DNA from: Rhynchopus euleeides
Lineage: Eukaryota; Euglenozoa; Diplonemea; Diplonemida; Diplonemidae
Direction: 5' to 3'
NCBI GenBank assembly: GCA_963210315.1
Contig: OY723250.1
Span: 2,170,001-2,234,000 of the forward strand
Length of the DNA: 64,000 nt
In this document: positions 39,393 through 49,765 of the stretch, in pieces
Layout of the letters: each line of letters starts with the position of its first letter
Position numbering within the stretch: position 1 is the first letter of the stretch
Notes under the pieces: model-generated
The model's input: only the letters and a program-made list of their open reading frames with translations
Told to the model about the DNA's origin: nothing
The model's database searches: none
Program-made: the position numbers and the translations under genes

Positions 39393-41314
39393 TCTCCCTG
39401 TGCGCAGGAAGGGGTGCGACCCTTCGAGGCTTTTCAAGCCATTTTTAGGTGGGGGGATTTACCGCCCCCATGACATTCGTTACTTTTGTCAAACACGCTC
39501 ATTTACGTGAACTAGTATTATTCCTCCGATGTTGAACTGTAGAATGTACGGAACACGATGTGTTCGTCCACAATAAAGACGCCTTCTGGCAGCACCGTGC
39601 ACGTCACTATCCTGGTCGCAGCTCGCACGCCAGGCTTGTGTCGCCGCACCAATGCTTTTAAAAAATGTGGGCAGCGGTCCCTAGAGACCGCTGCAAACCT
39701 AGGGCAGCGGTCCCTCGGGACGGGTGCGTGGCGACACCCCCCTTAGCCAGCTTCGCAAATCAGACATGCAGATATTGGAAAAAGAAAACTTTGAAGCAAT
39801 CCGGAAATCTGTGAGTTTTTATACCACAGAGGCAGTATCTAGTCACATACGGAGGGATAGCACTGATGAGTTTCCCCCTCCGAAACTACCTATGTATGCG
39901 TTAGGAAACGAAACATGATGTGAACCTGAGAAAGCCAAATGCAGAAATGTTCTCCTTCTTTCAGAATCAAGTGTACCCTGTGCTGTGAATACTTCCTGAG
40001 GTTGAGGACGGACCCCGTCTATACTTTGAAAGTACACTGCCCCCGAACCTGCTCGCAGGGTAAGGGGCGTCAATGGGACAGATCAAGCTTGCTTGTGATT
40101 GTCGACACCAAAAAAAAATGTGGAACACCCGCCGTTTCTCTCTCTCTCTCTACAAACCATGTGTGTGCCAGCATGGTTTGGTTCTTTTTCACGGCATACG
40201 CCCTCCCCCCCCTTTGTGTAGAATGCGACACACGCGCTTGCTATGTGTCCCCGTTCCCTGCCCACACCCCCACACATACTTAAGGCCCACCTCCATCCCT
40301 GTTGCGTTGCTCTGCCGTGTGTAAGAAGGCTTACATGCATAGCGTCTATTCTGTGAACTCTGCATACTGCGCCCCCACCTCCTCCCGTGTCATAACAGCA
40401 CAAAAGGTCTCAGGTCGGGTTTCGATTTCATGTTGTTGATCCACGAAATCTAAGAGCTTCCTTGTGGTGCGGTATTCTTTCTTTCTTGCCGCCCCCACCC
40501 CCACCCCACCCCCCTTGTCTGTACAACAAATAGGGTGGGCCATCCTGGCTCTGCGCTCTGCAATGCTCTTTTTCTGGCACACGATGTACACTGCAATAAA
40601 CGAACCTCTACTGAGGCTTTCGCCGGGTTGCGTCTCTGGTTTGGCTTTCAGGTATTATGGTACCGTGCAATAACGAAGGGTTGGGGCCTCGGAGTTGGTG
40701 TTCTGCGTTAGCAGAACACCAAACTGTCGCTGTTCCCTCCGCTTCTCTTGTGATTTCATCATCACAGTTGTGCAAAAAAACCCACGGCTGGTGGTCAACA
40801 AAGGAGAACTGTGTCAGCAATGTGTATTGGCGTATCGTCTCTGCATCGTATGGCAGTGTGGGGCGCTTTGTTCTGCCATATAACTGATGTGCAGTAAAGC
40901 GACGCCTTGTCTCTTTCTCTGGAAGCAACCCCACCCGAGGCATCGCAGGCTGGCACAGTTAGGCGAAGTCGCCCTATGGATCGTTTCCTTCTGCACGATG
41001 CAGGGTGACACTCATTGATGTGGGACAACCCACTGTGTAACAACCTACGCCCCTCTGTTGCGATGTGACATCCAGCTCTTGCAGACCTTCCAGGCCCCAT
41101 CAAGAAGGAACGGGGCGGGGGCCCCCCGGGGAGGAACCACCACTGAAAAAAACCCGCGACGGCCAGGACACTTGGGCACGGGGCAAACCCCCAGACACCC
41201 CCCCACCCCCCCCCCCCCCCCCCCACTTCCCCCCTTCAGCTGCCACCACCCTCACCCCCCGCTCTCCTTAGCCCCACCCCACCCCACCCCACCCCACCCC
41301 CACTTTGCCAGGCG
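39393..41314. other. Intergenic stretch with hairpins and coding-like scraps
   Basis: A hairpin at 39671-39694 (GCAGCGGTC..GACCGCTGC) recurs partly at 39704-39720. A 12-bp perfect-stem hairpin lies at 40695-40722 (TTGGTGTTCTGC..GCAGAACACCAA). Scraps of coding-like sequence occur at 39766-39918 (+) and 40608-40943 (-) without recognisable domains. Poly-C tracts and CCCACCCC repeats precede the next gene. Confidence 0.5.
40608..40943 (-). CDS. Possible unknown protein or decayed fragment
   Basis: 111 codons from an ATG on the minus strand. The stretch TAHQLYGRTKRPTLPYDAET to FVDHQPWVFLHNCDDEITRE has a natural-looking composition, unlike the shadow frames nearby. A second coding-like piece continues downstream on the same strand (about 40480-40346, RKLLDFVDQQHEIETRPETF). 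It may be one decayed or spliced gene. No family was recognised. Confidence 0.22.
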   Translation of the reverse strand: MPRVGLLPEKETRRRFTAHQLYGRTKRPTLPYDAETIRQYTLLTQFSFVDHQPWVFLHNCDDEITREAEGTATVWCSANAEHQLRGPNPSLLHGTIIPESQTRDATRRKPQ

Positions 41315-42247
41315 ATGCGCCGCACCGCCTACGCGGCCTCCACCCTCCACCCGCGCTCCTCCCGAACCCCGAAGGGGCAGGCGGGGAGGCTTGAGGGGAC
41401 CGACTCCTCCCCGCCGCTGGGCCGCGGCGCTGCCCGCTCCGCCCCCTCCTATGACCGCGGCACGGGCTACGCCCCCGCGTCACACGACCTCCACGGGGGG
41501 ACGCATGCTGAGGACAGGTGGGAGGGCGCAGGCGTAGCCCGCCGCGACACCCCTGCGGGGCAGCTGCTGGACCCTGCGCTGGAGAGCCTGCTGGGCGATG
41601 TGACGGACGCCCTCGACGCCCTGGAGTACAGCCCCGGCATGCAGGAGTGGGGTGCGCAGATGTCTGCCGCGGAAGCGCTGTTCGCATCCTTCCTCTGCAG
41701 GCACGCCGAGGCCCGGGACAGGGTCCCCCCCTCAGACCTCCAGGGGTTCGACTACTGGTTCCGCCCCAAGGTGCGCGAGGTGGTGAACTGGTTCCACGTT
41801 GCCAAGGCGAAGCGCGCACTCCACCTCTCGAAACATCCCCAGACACCGCAGGGCACCCACCCCCAGCCCTCCCCGGATAGTGCGCCCGAGGGAACGGAAA
41901 AGGGTGTTGCTGAGGAGGTGCCGTGCGGCGGTGCGGCGGAGGTGCTCCCAGCTGTGGCGGAGGCTGCTGGCGTTGCCGTGGGGGGTGGTGGTGGTGGTGG
42001 TGCGCCGAGCCCGCTGCCCAGCATGCCGCCCGCGCTGCAGGGGGAGGAGCTCGCGGCTCTGGAGGAGCGGGCGGCGCGGGACATCGCGTCGATCAACAGC
42101 ATCGACATCTACAGGCTGTGGAGGGCGAGGGGGCGACCCGCCCAGGGGGTTGCTGGCGAAGCTCCCCCACTCCCCGGTTACACCTCCACGTTGCAGAGCC
42201 TGCGGCGGGCAGAGAAGCAGCGCTATGGGAGGCCCCTGGCGTTGTGA
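41315..42247 (+). CDS. Unknown protein, 310 aa
   Basis: Single exon from the ATG that follows a C-rich leader. Residues 1-85 are basic and disordered. About 85-170 is a helical domain with aromatic residues (LLDPALESLLGDVTDALDAL, GFDYWFRPKVREVVNWFHVA). A Pro/Gly-rich linker follows, and the C-terminus is helical (EERAARDIASINSIDIYRLW). Codon use (GAG, CTG, GTG heavy) matches the confirmed genes. No known domain was recognised. Confidence 0.65.
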   Translation: MRRTAYAASTLHPRSSRTPKGQAGRLEGTDSSPPLGRGAARSAPSYDRGTGYAPASHDLHGGTHAEDRWEGAGVARRDTPAGQLLDPALESLLGDVTDALDALEYSPGMQEWGAQMSAAEALFASFLCRHAEARDRVPPSDLQGFDYWFRPKVREVVNWFHVAKAKRALHLSKHPQTPQGTHPQPSPDSAPEGTEKGVAEEVPCGGAAEVLPAVAEAAGVAVGGGGGGGAPSPLPSMPPALQGEELAALEERAARDIASINSIDIYRLWRARGRPAQGVAGEAPPLPGYTSTLQSLRRAEKQRYGRPLAL

Positions 42248-42581
42248 CGGGTGTGGGGTGGGGGGGGGGGGGGTTGGGGTTGGGTTGTCCTGCTGCGTCA
42301 GGTGGGGGTTCTGCGTTTTGGCTCTCGGTGGGCCCCCCTCTCAAGATGCACACACCCCCCGCCCTTCTCCCCCTCCGCCCCCTCCTTGCTAGCAAATCAA
42401 TGGGTGTTGGTGACAATGGGGCATTGTCGCGCCTCCCTCCCACCCCGTACTGTACCGCACCGCACCGCTCGTTGTAGGTCCCCTCGGCAACACGCCAAGC
42501 CCTCCTTGAAGCATGTCCTGCTTGTGCACTCGAGTGAACCATCATCTTCGACCCCACTCCTTCTTCACCCAAAGCACAGTC

Positions 42582-43076
42582 TCACGCGCGAAGAAGCCTC
42601 GGGGCACACGTTCGACTGGGCGGCTGCGCGTTCCGAAAGGTTCGCGGCATCTCCGCGACCAGCTCTTTCAGAGGTTTCTTGTAGAGAACCCCCTTCGTTC
42701 TTGTGCCCCCTCCTTTCTGCTGCGCGGCAAACACTTCTCTCAGGCAGGACATCACCCCCGTGGTCATCCCGTGGTGATGACTGCGTGCATCGCGCACAGC
42801 GCATCGCACCTCTACACACCCACGCAGCAACTGCAATACGCTATTCAGGTAACAGGTACTGCCAAGGTTGGGCAAGCCACAGGCCACGACTGGCTCGTCG
42901 GGCAGTGGGTGCCAGAGGCACAGCTGGAGCAGCAGGAGCAACTGACTGACTGTGAAGGTGAGATGTAGGCGGAGACGTCGGCGCAGCGGCAGGGCTGTGG
43001 GGCGGAGTCGGTGCGAGGGATTCCCACCGCACCTCCATTCACTTCGGATGTGTGTTTCAACCACATTGTCCGCCAT
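42582..43076 (-). pseudogene. Ubiquitin-specific protease (USP) N-terminal fragment
   Basis: The minus-strand frame contains CGLPNLGSTCYLNSVLQLL, the catalytic Cys box of USP deubiquitinases (consensus G-L-x-N-x-G-N-T-C-Y-x-N-S-x-L-Q), with Cys75 counting from the ATG at 43076. It continues with LREVFAAQQKGG and LYKKPLKELVAEMPRTF, plausible for the next USP helices, then ends at 42582. The expected QQDAxEF box and the His box are absent downstream. Residues before the box look non-coding and may be intron, with a possible CAG acceptor near 42957. It is either a truncated gene or the first exon of a decayed copy. Confidence 0.5.
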
Positions 43077-43424
43077 ATTTTTCTCTACTGTGTCCAAGAG
43101 GAAGTTGTTCGATTTGGCAAAACGCCATCTGTTCTGCCGGTGCTATCATGAAAATTGCCCCCGCGATGTAATCAAGAACGACAGTGCGGTTGTAGGATTG
43201 CAACCAATAGCAGCTGTTTTCAACTTGATAGCGTGTGCCGTCCCTGTGATCCCATTTGATGACAGAATCATCACGTCTACATCATGTACCGATGAAGTAC
43301 CGTCGCTTAAGGAATCGTTGGTTATAATAATATTATGGATAGATCGGGTTTGCTGTCACTTAATTATTAGCCCGTGGCTGACCACCCACCACCCCACCAC
43401 CACAGGCAGGGGGAGGAGGGTGCG

Positions 43425-44708
43425 ATGCCCGTCTCCCCGAGGGGGAGGGCTGGGAGCCCGTTTGGGAGGGTTCCGCGTGTGGCTCAGTTGGGGCTCGCGG
43501 CGCACCAGCAGCACAGGAGCGTGCAGGGGAGGTCGAACAGCCACGGGGCGTGCGTGCGCTGCTGCAGCGGCGGGCGCCACACCGGCAGCCCCCACGCCGG
43601 GCGCGGGCCGCCCACGCCACACAGGGTGCGCACCGGCAGCCCTTCTGCAGGCGGCTTCTCCGGATCCCGAGGCGGGCCTGCTCTGACGAACCCCAAGTGG
43701 GTGTCGCCCAACGCCTCTGCCGTCAGCCACGCCCCCCGCACCGTCGGGCGCAACAAGACGATCGACCCCGAGTGGGCCCTGCCCTCGGAGGCCAAGACAC
43801 AGGCCTACCCCAACTGGACACTCGACGACAGCAGGGTGCACACACTCCCACCCAACAGGGACCCGTCTCCGCCGAACGCCGGGCGCGCGTCCCCCCGGAA
43901 GCCAGAGAAGGTGGAGCTGACGTCGCAGATGGGCGCCTACCCCAACTGGACCCTGGGGGGGTCGAAGCGGCAGGGGTCGCCCGGGGGGTCGAGCGCGCGC
44001 AGCGGGCGGCGGGCCCACTTCGGCAACGAAGACATCGAGGGGAGCAAGCCTGCGCTGCGGAAGTTCGGCAAGGCGGGGCAGCGCATCGTGGCCGACCCCT
44101 ACCCCGACACGCTGAGCTGCCCTGTGGAGACGGGGTGGAACAGGGGGCGCACCAACACCATCACGCCGTGGCGGGATGTCGACGGGAGGCTTCCGGGGCG
44201 GGCGCAGTCCCCCGGGACGAAACTGTACGACCAGAACCAGGGGACGTTGAGGACGAAGGAGGTGCAGGTTTTCAAGGAGGGGCGGTACCACACGACAGAG
44301 GTGTTGACGCACCGGCGGGTGGAGGAGTTTGGGCTGGGCGTGCAGCGCGACGGGCGCCCGGTGACAGTGGAGTCCTCCTCCCCGAGGTTTGTCCGGTCGT
44401 CGAGCTCACTGCGGACATCGGATATTGATGGGGCGCAGCCGCGCCCGTTTAACACGCCTGTGAGGCAGCGCACCTCGTCGTCGTCTGTGCAGTCGACATC
44501 GCATGCGAGGGAGCAGCGTCTGAATGTTTCGGTGGCGTCTCAAGGCCCCCCAGCGGCAGCCACGCAGCCCCAGCAGCGGCAGGGGCAGGTGCAGGTGCAG
44601 GGGTCCCCTCGTTCTCAGTCCATCCTCAGTGGCGTGCCTGCTCCAGCAAGGCAGCGCCCTTCCTTCTCCCACGACCTCATGATGACGAGCCAGATTTCCT
44701 TTTTCTAG
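43425..44708 (+). CDS. Unknown disordered protein, 427 aa
   Basis: Ser/Pro/Gly/Arg-rich throughout. Two copies of an (A)YPNWTL(D/G) motif lie about 50 residues apart, with a third relative (NPKWVSPNAS, IDPEWALPS) upstream. The repeated W-x-L spacing is typical of short linear motifs on a disordered scaffold. The ATG at 43425 is used. A CCACCACAG directly upstream looks like a splice acceptor, so a 5' exon may exist. No known domain was recognised. Confidence 0.6.
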   Translation: MPVSPRGRAGSPFGRVPRVAQLGLAAHQQHRSVQGRSNSHGACVRCCSGGRHTGSPHAGRGPPTPHRVRTGSPSAGGFSGSRGGPALTNPKWVSPNASAVSHAPRTVGRNKTIDPEWALPSEAKTQAYPNWTLDDSRVHTLPPNRDPSPPNAGRASPRKPEKVELTSQMGAYPNWTLGGSKRQGSPGGSSARSGRRAHFGNEDIEGSKPALRKFGKAGQRIVADPYPDTLSCPVETGWNRGRTNTITPWRDVDGRLPGRAQSPGTKLYDQNQGTLRTKEVQVFKEGRYHTTEVLTHRRVEEFGLGVQRDGRPVTVESSSPRFVRSSSSLRTSDIDGAQPRPFNTPVRQRTSSSSVQSTSHAREQRLNVSVASQGPPAAATQPQQRQGQVQVQGSPRSQSILSGVPAPARQRPSFSHDLMMTSQISFF

Positions 44709-45181
44709 CCAGCAGTGTGTGAGTGGGTCGTTGGGTGGGTGTCATCAAAGTTTGCAATGTTTTGCGTTTGACCCATGTATCATGCATCATGGGTGTGTGT
44801 GTGTGTGCAGCACTCCTACCTACCACCCCCCGTGCTATCCCGGCGACAGGTGAACGGGTGTGTGTGCCTCACAACCCTGTGTCGTTGCCGCATATGATGT
44901 ACTGTATTATGACTCTTCATCCCTTTTTTGTGTAATAGATGCCTCCTTCTGAAGGAAAATAACTGAAATAAATGACTCGTGGACGCACCCACCCCACCCC
45001 CACACCCCCCCCTCCGAGGTCTGCGGGTGAATTGCCCCCTCCTGCTCTTATGCCCTTTTCGTCAGGGCGAAAAATAGGCGATACTTTTCACTCTCTCAAC
45101 AGTCCGTGCATCTGCTCCCACCTGTACTCCCCCTCCACACCTGCATCACCCACAGGGCCCTCGGCAAGGCCCAGCCACACT

Positions 45182-48100
45182 ATGGCGCGCAGCCGCAGCC
45201 GCGAGGCACGGAAGGCGGCTGCTGCGGGTGCCCAGCTCCCGAATGAGCTTGACCTGAACGACCCAGAGGTGAAGAAATGGCACAAGTCGAAGAAGCAGCG
45301 CGCCCACGAGAAGTCCGAGCTGCGCAAGGAGCGGGAGCGCAAGGGGCGCGAGGCGGCTACCCGCATTGCGGGGCAGAGGGGCCTCATCGAGCAGCACCGC
45401 GAGGCGAAGGACCAGGAGATGAAGGCTGCTGCCTCGGAGCGCAACCAGCGGAAGCGCAAGCTCCAGGGGGAGCGCAACGAGGCTCGCAGGAAGCGCGCCG
45501 TCATGGCAAACGCGCAGGCCCGCTCCGTGACTGACTATCAGGCTTACCTGCAGCAGCAGAACGTGGAGAAGCAGGCGACCGAGGGCCAGAAGATGCGGCA
45601 GCACGAGGATGTGATCAGGCAGCGCATCCTTGAGGAGGAGCGTGCCTACGAGGCGCGCAAGGCGATGGGGCTGGGCGAGGAGGTTGTTGCGAACACCCAG
45701 GTGGTGCACGTCGACCGCACGCCTGAGCTGGAGTACAGCCGCCGCCTGCTCCCCATCCTCAACGTGGAGCAGGAGATCGTCGAAGCGATCAACGACCTGA
45801 CAGCCAACGCGCTGATGCTCTGCGGTGAGACGGGTTCCGGGAAGACGACGCAGATCCCGCAGTTCCTGTGGGAGGCGGGGTACAGCAGCAAGGACCACCC
45901 GACGCACCGCGGGATGATCGGTGTGACCCAGCCGAGGCGTGTCGCTGCGAGGTCCATCGCGAAGCGTGTCGCGGAGGAGCTGAACACGCCGTTCGGCGGG
46001 GAGGTGGGGTACCAGGTGCGTTACGACAACAACGTGGGGGTGGACACCCGCATCAAGTTTATGACGGAGGGTATCCTGCTGAAGGAGATCCAGTCGGATA
46101 TCGCGCTGCGGCAGTACAGTGTGATCATCATCGACGAGGCGCACGAGAGGAGTGTTGCGACGGACCTGCTGCTGGGGCTGCTGACGCGTATCGTGAGGCT
46201 GCGGTGGGAAGAGAGCCACTTCCGCAAGAAGGGGTCCCCGCTGAAGCTGGTGATCATGTCCGCCACCCTGCAGGTGTCGACGCTGTCGGAGAACAAGGTG
46301 CTGTTCCCCATCCCCCCGAAGATCATCAACGTGGAGGCGCGGCAGTTCCCTGTCACGAAGCACTTTGCGCGTCGGACACAGCCGCACAAGTTTGTGGAGG
46401 AGGCGGTTCACAAGATCACGCAGGTCCACACCAAGCTGCCGCCCGGTGGGTTGCTGGTGTTCCTGCCGACGCAGCGCACCATCGAGCAGGTTGTGAAGAA
46501 GGTGAAGGACGTGTTCTCCCAGAAGCGTGTCAAATACTCTGTTGCCGAGTGGGACGCAAAGAAGGAGGGTTATATCGCAAGGAAGGACAAGGCCCTCAAC
46601 GAGACGGAGGATCGCGATGCCGCCAAGATCGACGAGTTCGGCCTGACCATCGACGACTATGACCTCCCTGATATGCTGGACGGCGACACCAGCTCCACAG
46701 CCAAGGGCCCCCGTGATGACTTCCTCGAGGTTGGCGGTATGGAGATCGATGCAGACGACGACGCTGCACAGGACTTGCGGCCGAGGAGCAACGCCCCCCA
46801 GGAAGCTGTGGAAGGGGAGTGCGACGACGAGGAGATGGAGGAGGAGGAGGGGGAGGAGGGCGAAGAGGAGGAAGAGGAGGAGGCACAGGAGGGTGCAGGT
46901 GTGGAGGCGGGTGGCGAGGTGTCTGACGAGGAGGCCCAGCCCGCCGTGGCGGAGGCGGCGGCGGCGGCGGAGGAGGGCAAGAAGAAGAAGGGGAAGAAGG
47001 GGCGCCTGGAGGACGGCGTGGAGCTGGAGGAGGCGGGGGAGCTGGACACGGTGCACGTGCTCCCGCTGTTCTCGCTCCTTAACCCGAAGCTGCAGAACCG
47101 TGTGTTCGAGGAGGTGCCGAAGGGGAAGCGTCTCATCGTCGTTGCCACAAACATTGCAGAGACATCCCTGACCATCCCTGGCATCCGCTACGTTGTGGAC
47201 AGCGGGCGCGAGAAGACCCGTGTGTACAACGCAGAGACAGGCGTGGCGAAGTACGAAGTGAAGTGGGTCAGCAAGGCCAGTGCAGAGCAGCGTGCTGGTC
47301 GTGCAGGCCGTGTCGGTGCCGGTCACGTGTACCGCCTCTTCTCGACAGCAGTGTTCGCCAACGAGTGCCCCGACCACAACCCGCCCGAGATCCTCACGTC
47401 GCCCCTTGACTCCATCGTCCTCTTCATCAAGGGTTTCTGGCGCGACGTGTCGGTGCTTGCCTTCCCCTTCCCCGACGCACCGCCTGCAGGCGCTGTCCGC
47501 TACTCGCTGCAGCACCTGGCCCGCATCGGTGCCCTGACGGAGAAGACAGACCGCTACGACATGAGCACACTCGGGTATGCGTGTATATATGTTTTCGCTT
47601 CTGGGTTTGGCTGCGGGAGTTGTCCGTTTTGTTCCGGTTTCTGGCACACACAAACCAACACGCTCCTTTCGTATTTCGATGCTGCTGCGGGTTTCCTTCC
47701 CTCTCCCCCACCACCACCACCACCACCACCACCACCCACAGGGAGGCCCTCTCGCACTTCCCGGTGCTGCCGCGCTACGGCAAGATGCTTGTGCTTGCGC
47801 GTGTGCTGATGGAGAGCGGCCCCACCTTGGAGCGCGCTCGCTGGCTGCGCGGCATCATCCCCATGAGCAATGCCGTCACCGTCAAGGAGGTGGGGCAGAC
47901 GGTGCGGAAGCTTGTGGGTGCAAAGGAGGTCAAGTCCCTCTTCTCCACCGTCATGAACATTGTGTGCATCGCTGCATCGATGATGGACGTCTTCGTCCCC
48001 CCGCCGAACGACCAGAAAGAGGTATGGCACTCACAGCAAGCAGGCGAGTGTCCACAACCCCCCTCACCCCCGAGCATGTCGTTATCCATATTGTCTGATT

Positions 48101-48992
48101 CTCTGTTGCGTCCATTCCTACGTGTCTTTGCAGACGCCCTTTTGGCGTTTCGGAATCGTTGGAGTGGTACATCGCGAGCTACGTAACAATGAGTACAGAA
48201 ACTGTAGCTTCAGTAAACCCGCAAACCCGTACATAAATCGTTGGTTACATTACACACACCCCTTCCTGCAGCTCCGTGAGAAGTTCAAAGAGTCCCGCAA
48301 CAAGTTCCGCTCTGCAAGCAGCGACTACCTCACAGCGCTCAACGTGCTGATTGCCTTCCTGAAGCTGAAGCCCTCGCAGCGTCAGGTGTGGTGCGAGAAC
48401 CACTTCCTGTCCTTCAAGAACCTGAAGGATGCGTTGGACCTGCGCAAGCAGCTGTCGCAGCTGCTGCTGTCAGAGGAGGGGAGCCTCGATGTCTACGCAT
48501 CGGTTGCAGACGAGGAGGAGGTGACACAGGACTCGCATGCCGCGAAGAAGGCCCTGTCGGAAGCGCTGGAGGCGATGCCCTCCAAGGAGCTCCCGCTGGA
48601 GGCGCGCATCATCGTCATGAAGCTTGTTGCCAGCGGTCTGATTGACAACGTCGCACGCCTGGCCACTGCAGAGGACTGCGAGGCACGCGGTGTGCGTCTC
48701 GAGTCTGGCCGCAAGTCTGCCTATGTCCAGGTATGTCGAGGGAGCCTGGGCTGAGGTTGTGCGGCCCTGTCTGATGTGTCTGCAACCCACCCACCCAACT
48801 ATACACCCCACCCCACAGGTTCTGACCAAGGACATTCTCTACATGCACCCTACGTCCACAGTGGGTGCGTCGGAGTGGGTGGTGTACACATCGCTGCAGA
48901 AGGGCGATGGGTCTAAGAGCAAGACCACCATGAGGGGTGTCACCGTGGTGCGCCGCGACTGGCTTGAGGCGCTCGGTTGGGCAGGCGTCTGA
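45182..48992 (+). CDS. DEAH-box RNA helicase, DHX37/Dhr1 type (small-subunit ribosome biogenesis)
   Basis: Model: join(45182..47574, 47742..48021, 48272..48730, 48819..48992), 1,101 aa. Motifs: GETGSGKT at 215-222 (I), DEAH at 318-321 (II), SAT at 360-362 (III), TNIAETSLTIPGIRYVVDSG (IV-V region) and QRAGRAGR at 703-710 (VI). The lysine- and arginine-rich N-terminal extension and a long acidic insertion within the second RecA domain (about 500-620, Glu runs then KKKKGKKG) are hallmarks of the Dhr1/DHX37 branch, which releases U3 snoRNA from the small-subunit processome in the nucleolus. C-terminal winged-helix, ratchet and OB parts follow (LREKFKESRNKFRSASSDYL, WVVYTSLQKG). Total length fits the family (about 1,100-1,270). 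Confidence 0.88.
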
Positions 48993-49765
48993 GGCTGCTG
49001 ACAGCCCCTGCTCTGGAGAGACCGTCGGCATCTGGGGAGGGTTGCCTGCTCGCTGCCTGTGGTGGCTGTGGCACACACCCAGCTTTCCAAGGCAAATCGC
49101 ATAGCGTAGCATTTTTCTGTGGGATCATCGGATGTGATTTTGCAGGCGTGGCTGTGTTACTTTGCACAATACACTCGTGAATTTCTCAAGGAGTTGGCTC
49201 GTCTCCGTCCTGAGTACTCCCCAGCAGTACTCCCCAGCACCTGCAACTGTTGCCAGTGCGACTTGTATCCGTTATGCGATATACATCGTTCGACATGCAA
49301 CAACACTTGGAAACCGGCTGAATTCAGCGTCGTGAAGAAACCCCGCGTCACGTAATTTTCTTCCGGCGGCGTTCGCAGCAGAGGCTGTTTGGGCTTTCGC
49401 CCAATCCCCACCTCCACCGAGGTGGATGCGCAGATCCCATGAAGTGTGTCAGTCGTATTTTATGTGTGCCGTTCCACTATACTTTTCGTCCTGCAGAAGA
49501 CAAGAAGACGCTCTGAAAGAAGAAAGAAGAAAGGGGGGTAGTGGCGGGGGGCGGAGGGGGGAAGAGAAACGCATCGGCTCAATCAAGGCAGACAGTGACG
49601 AGAGAACCATCAGACAAGGCAGCTTGCCGAACCCAAAAGGGGGGTGTGCAAAAAAATGGTGAAAAACTCCCCCCCCAACCGCCTCTCTTGGGTGTAGCGA
49701 CTGCAAAGAGGACCGCCACTCCACACCACCTGACTGCAGGTCGCCTCAGCGAAAGGCAGCCAACC

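Noticed and set aside
43374..43424. Start of the 444-codon frame at 43374
   Set aside because: That codon is GTG and the bases overlap a likely splice acceptor. The ATG at 43425 is preferred.
45146..47653. 835-codon antisense frame opposite the DEAH helicase
   Set aside because: All helicase motifs are on the plus strand. The antisense frame has no recognisable motif and crosses the intron.
48135..48271. An extra helicase exon after the acceptor-like TTTGCAG at 48134
   Set aside because: The frame is open, but the segment is AT-richer and has no match to the helicase C-terminal region. The acceptor at 48271 joins two clearly coding pieces.
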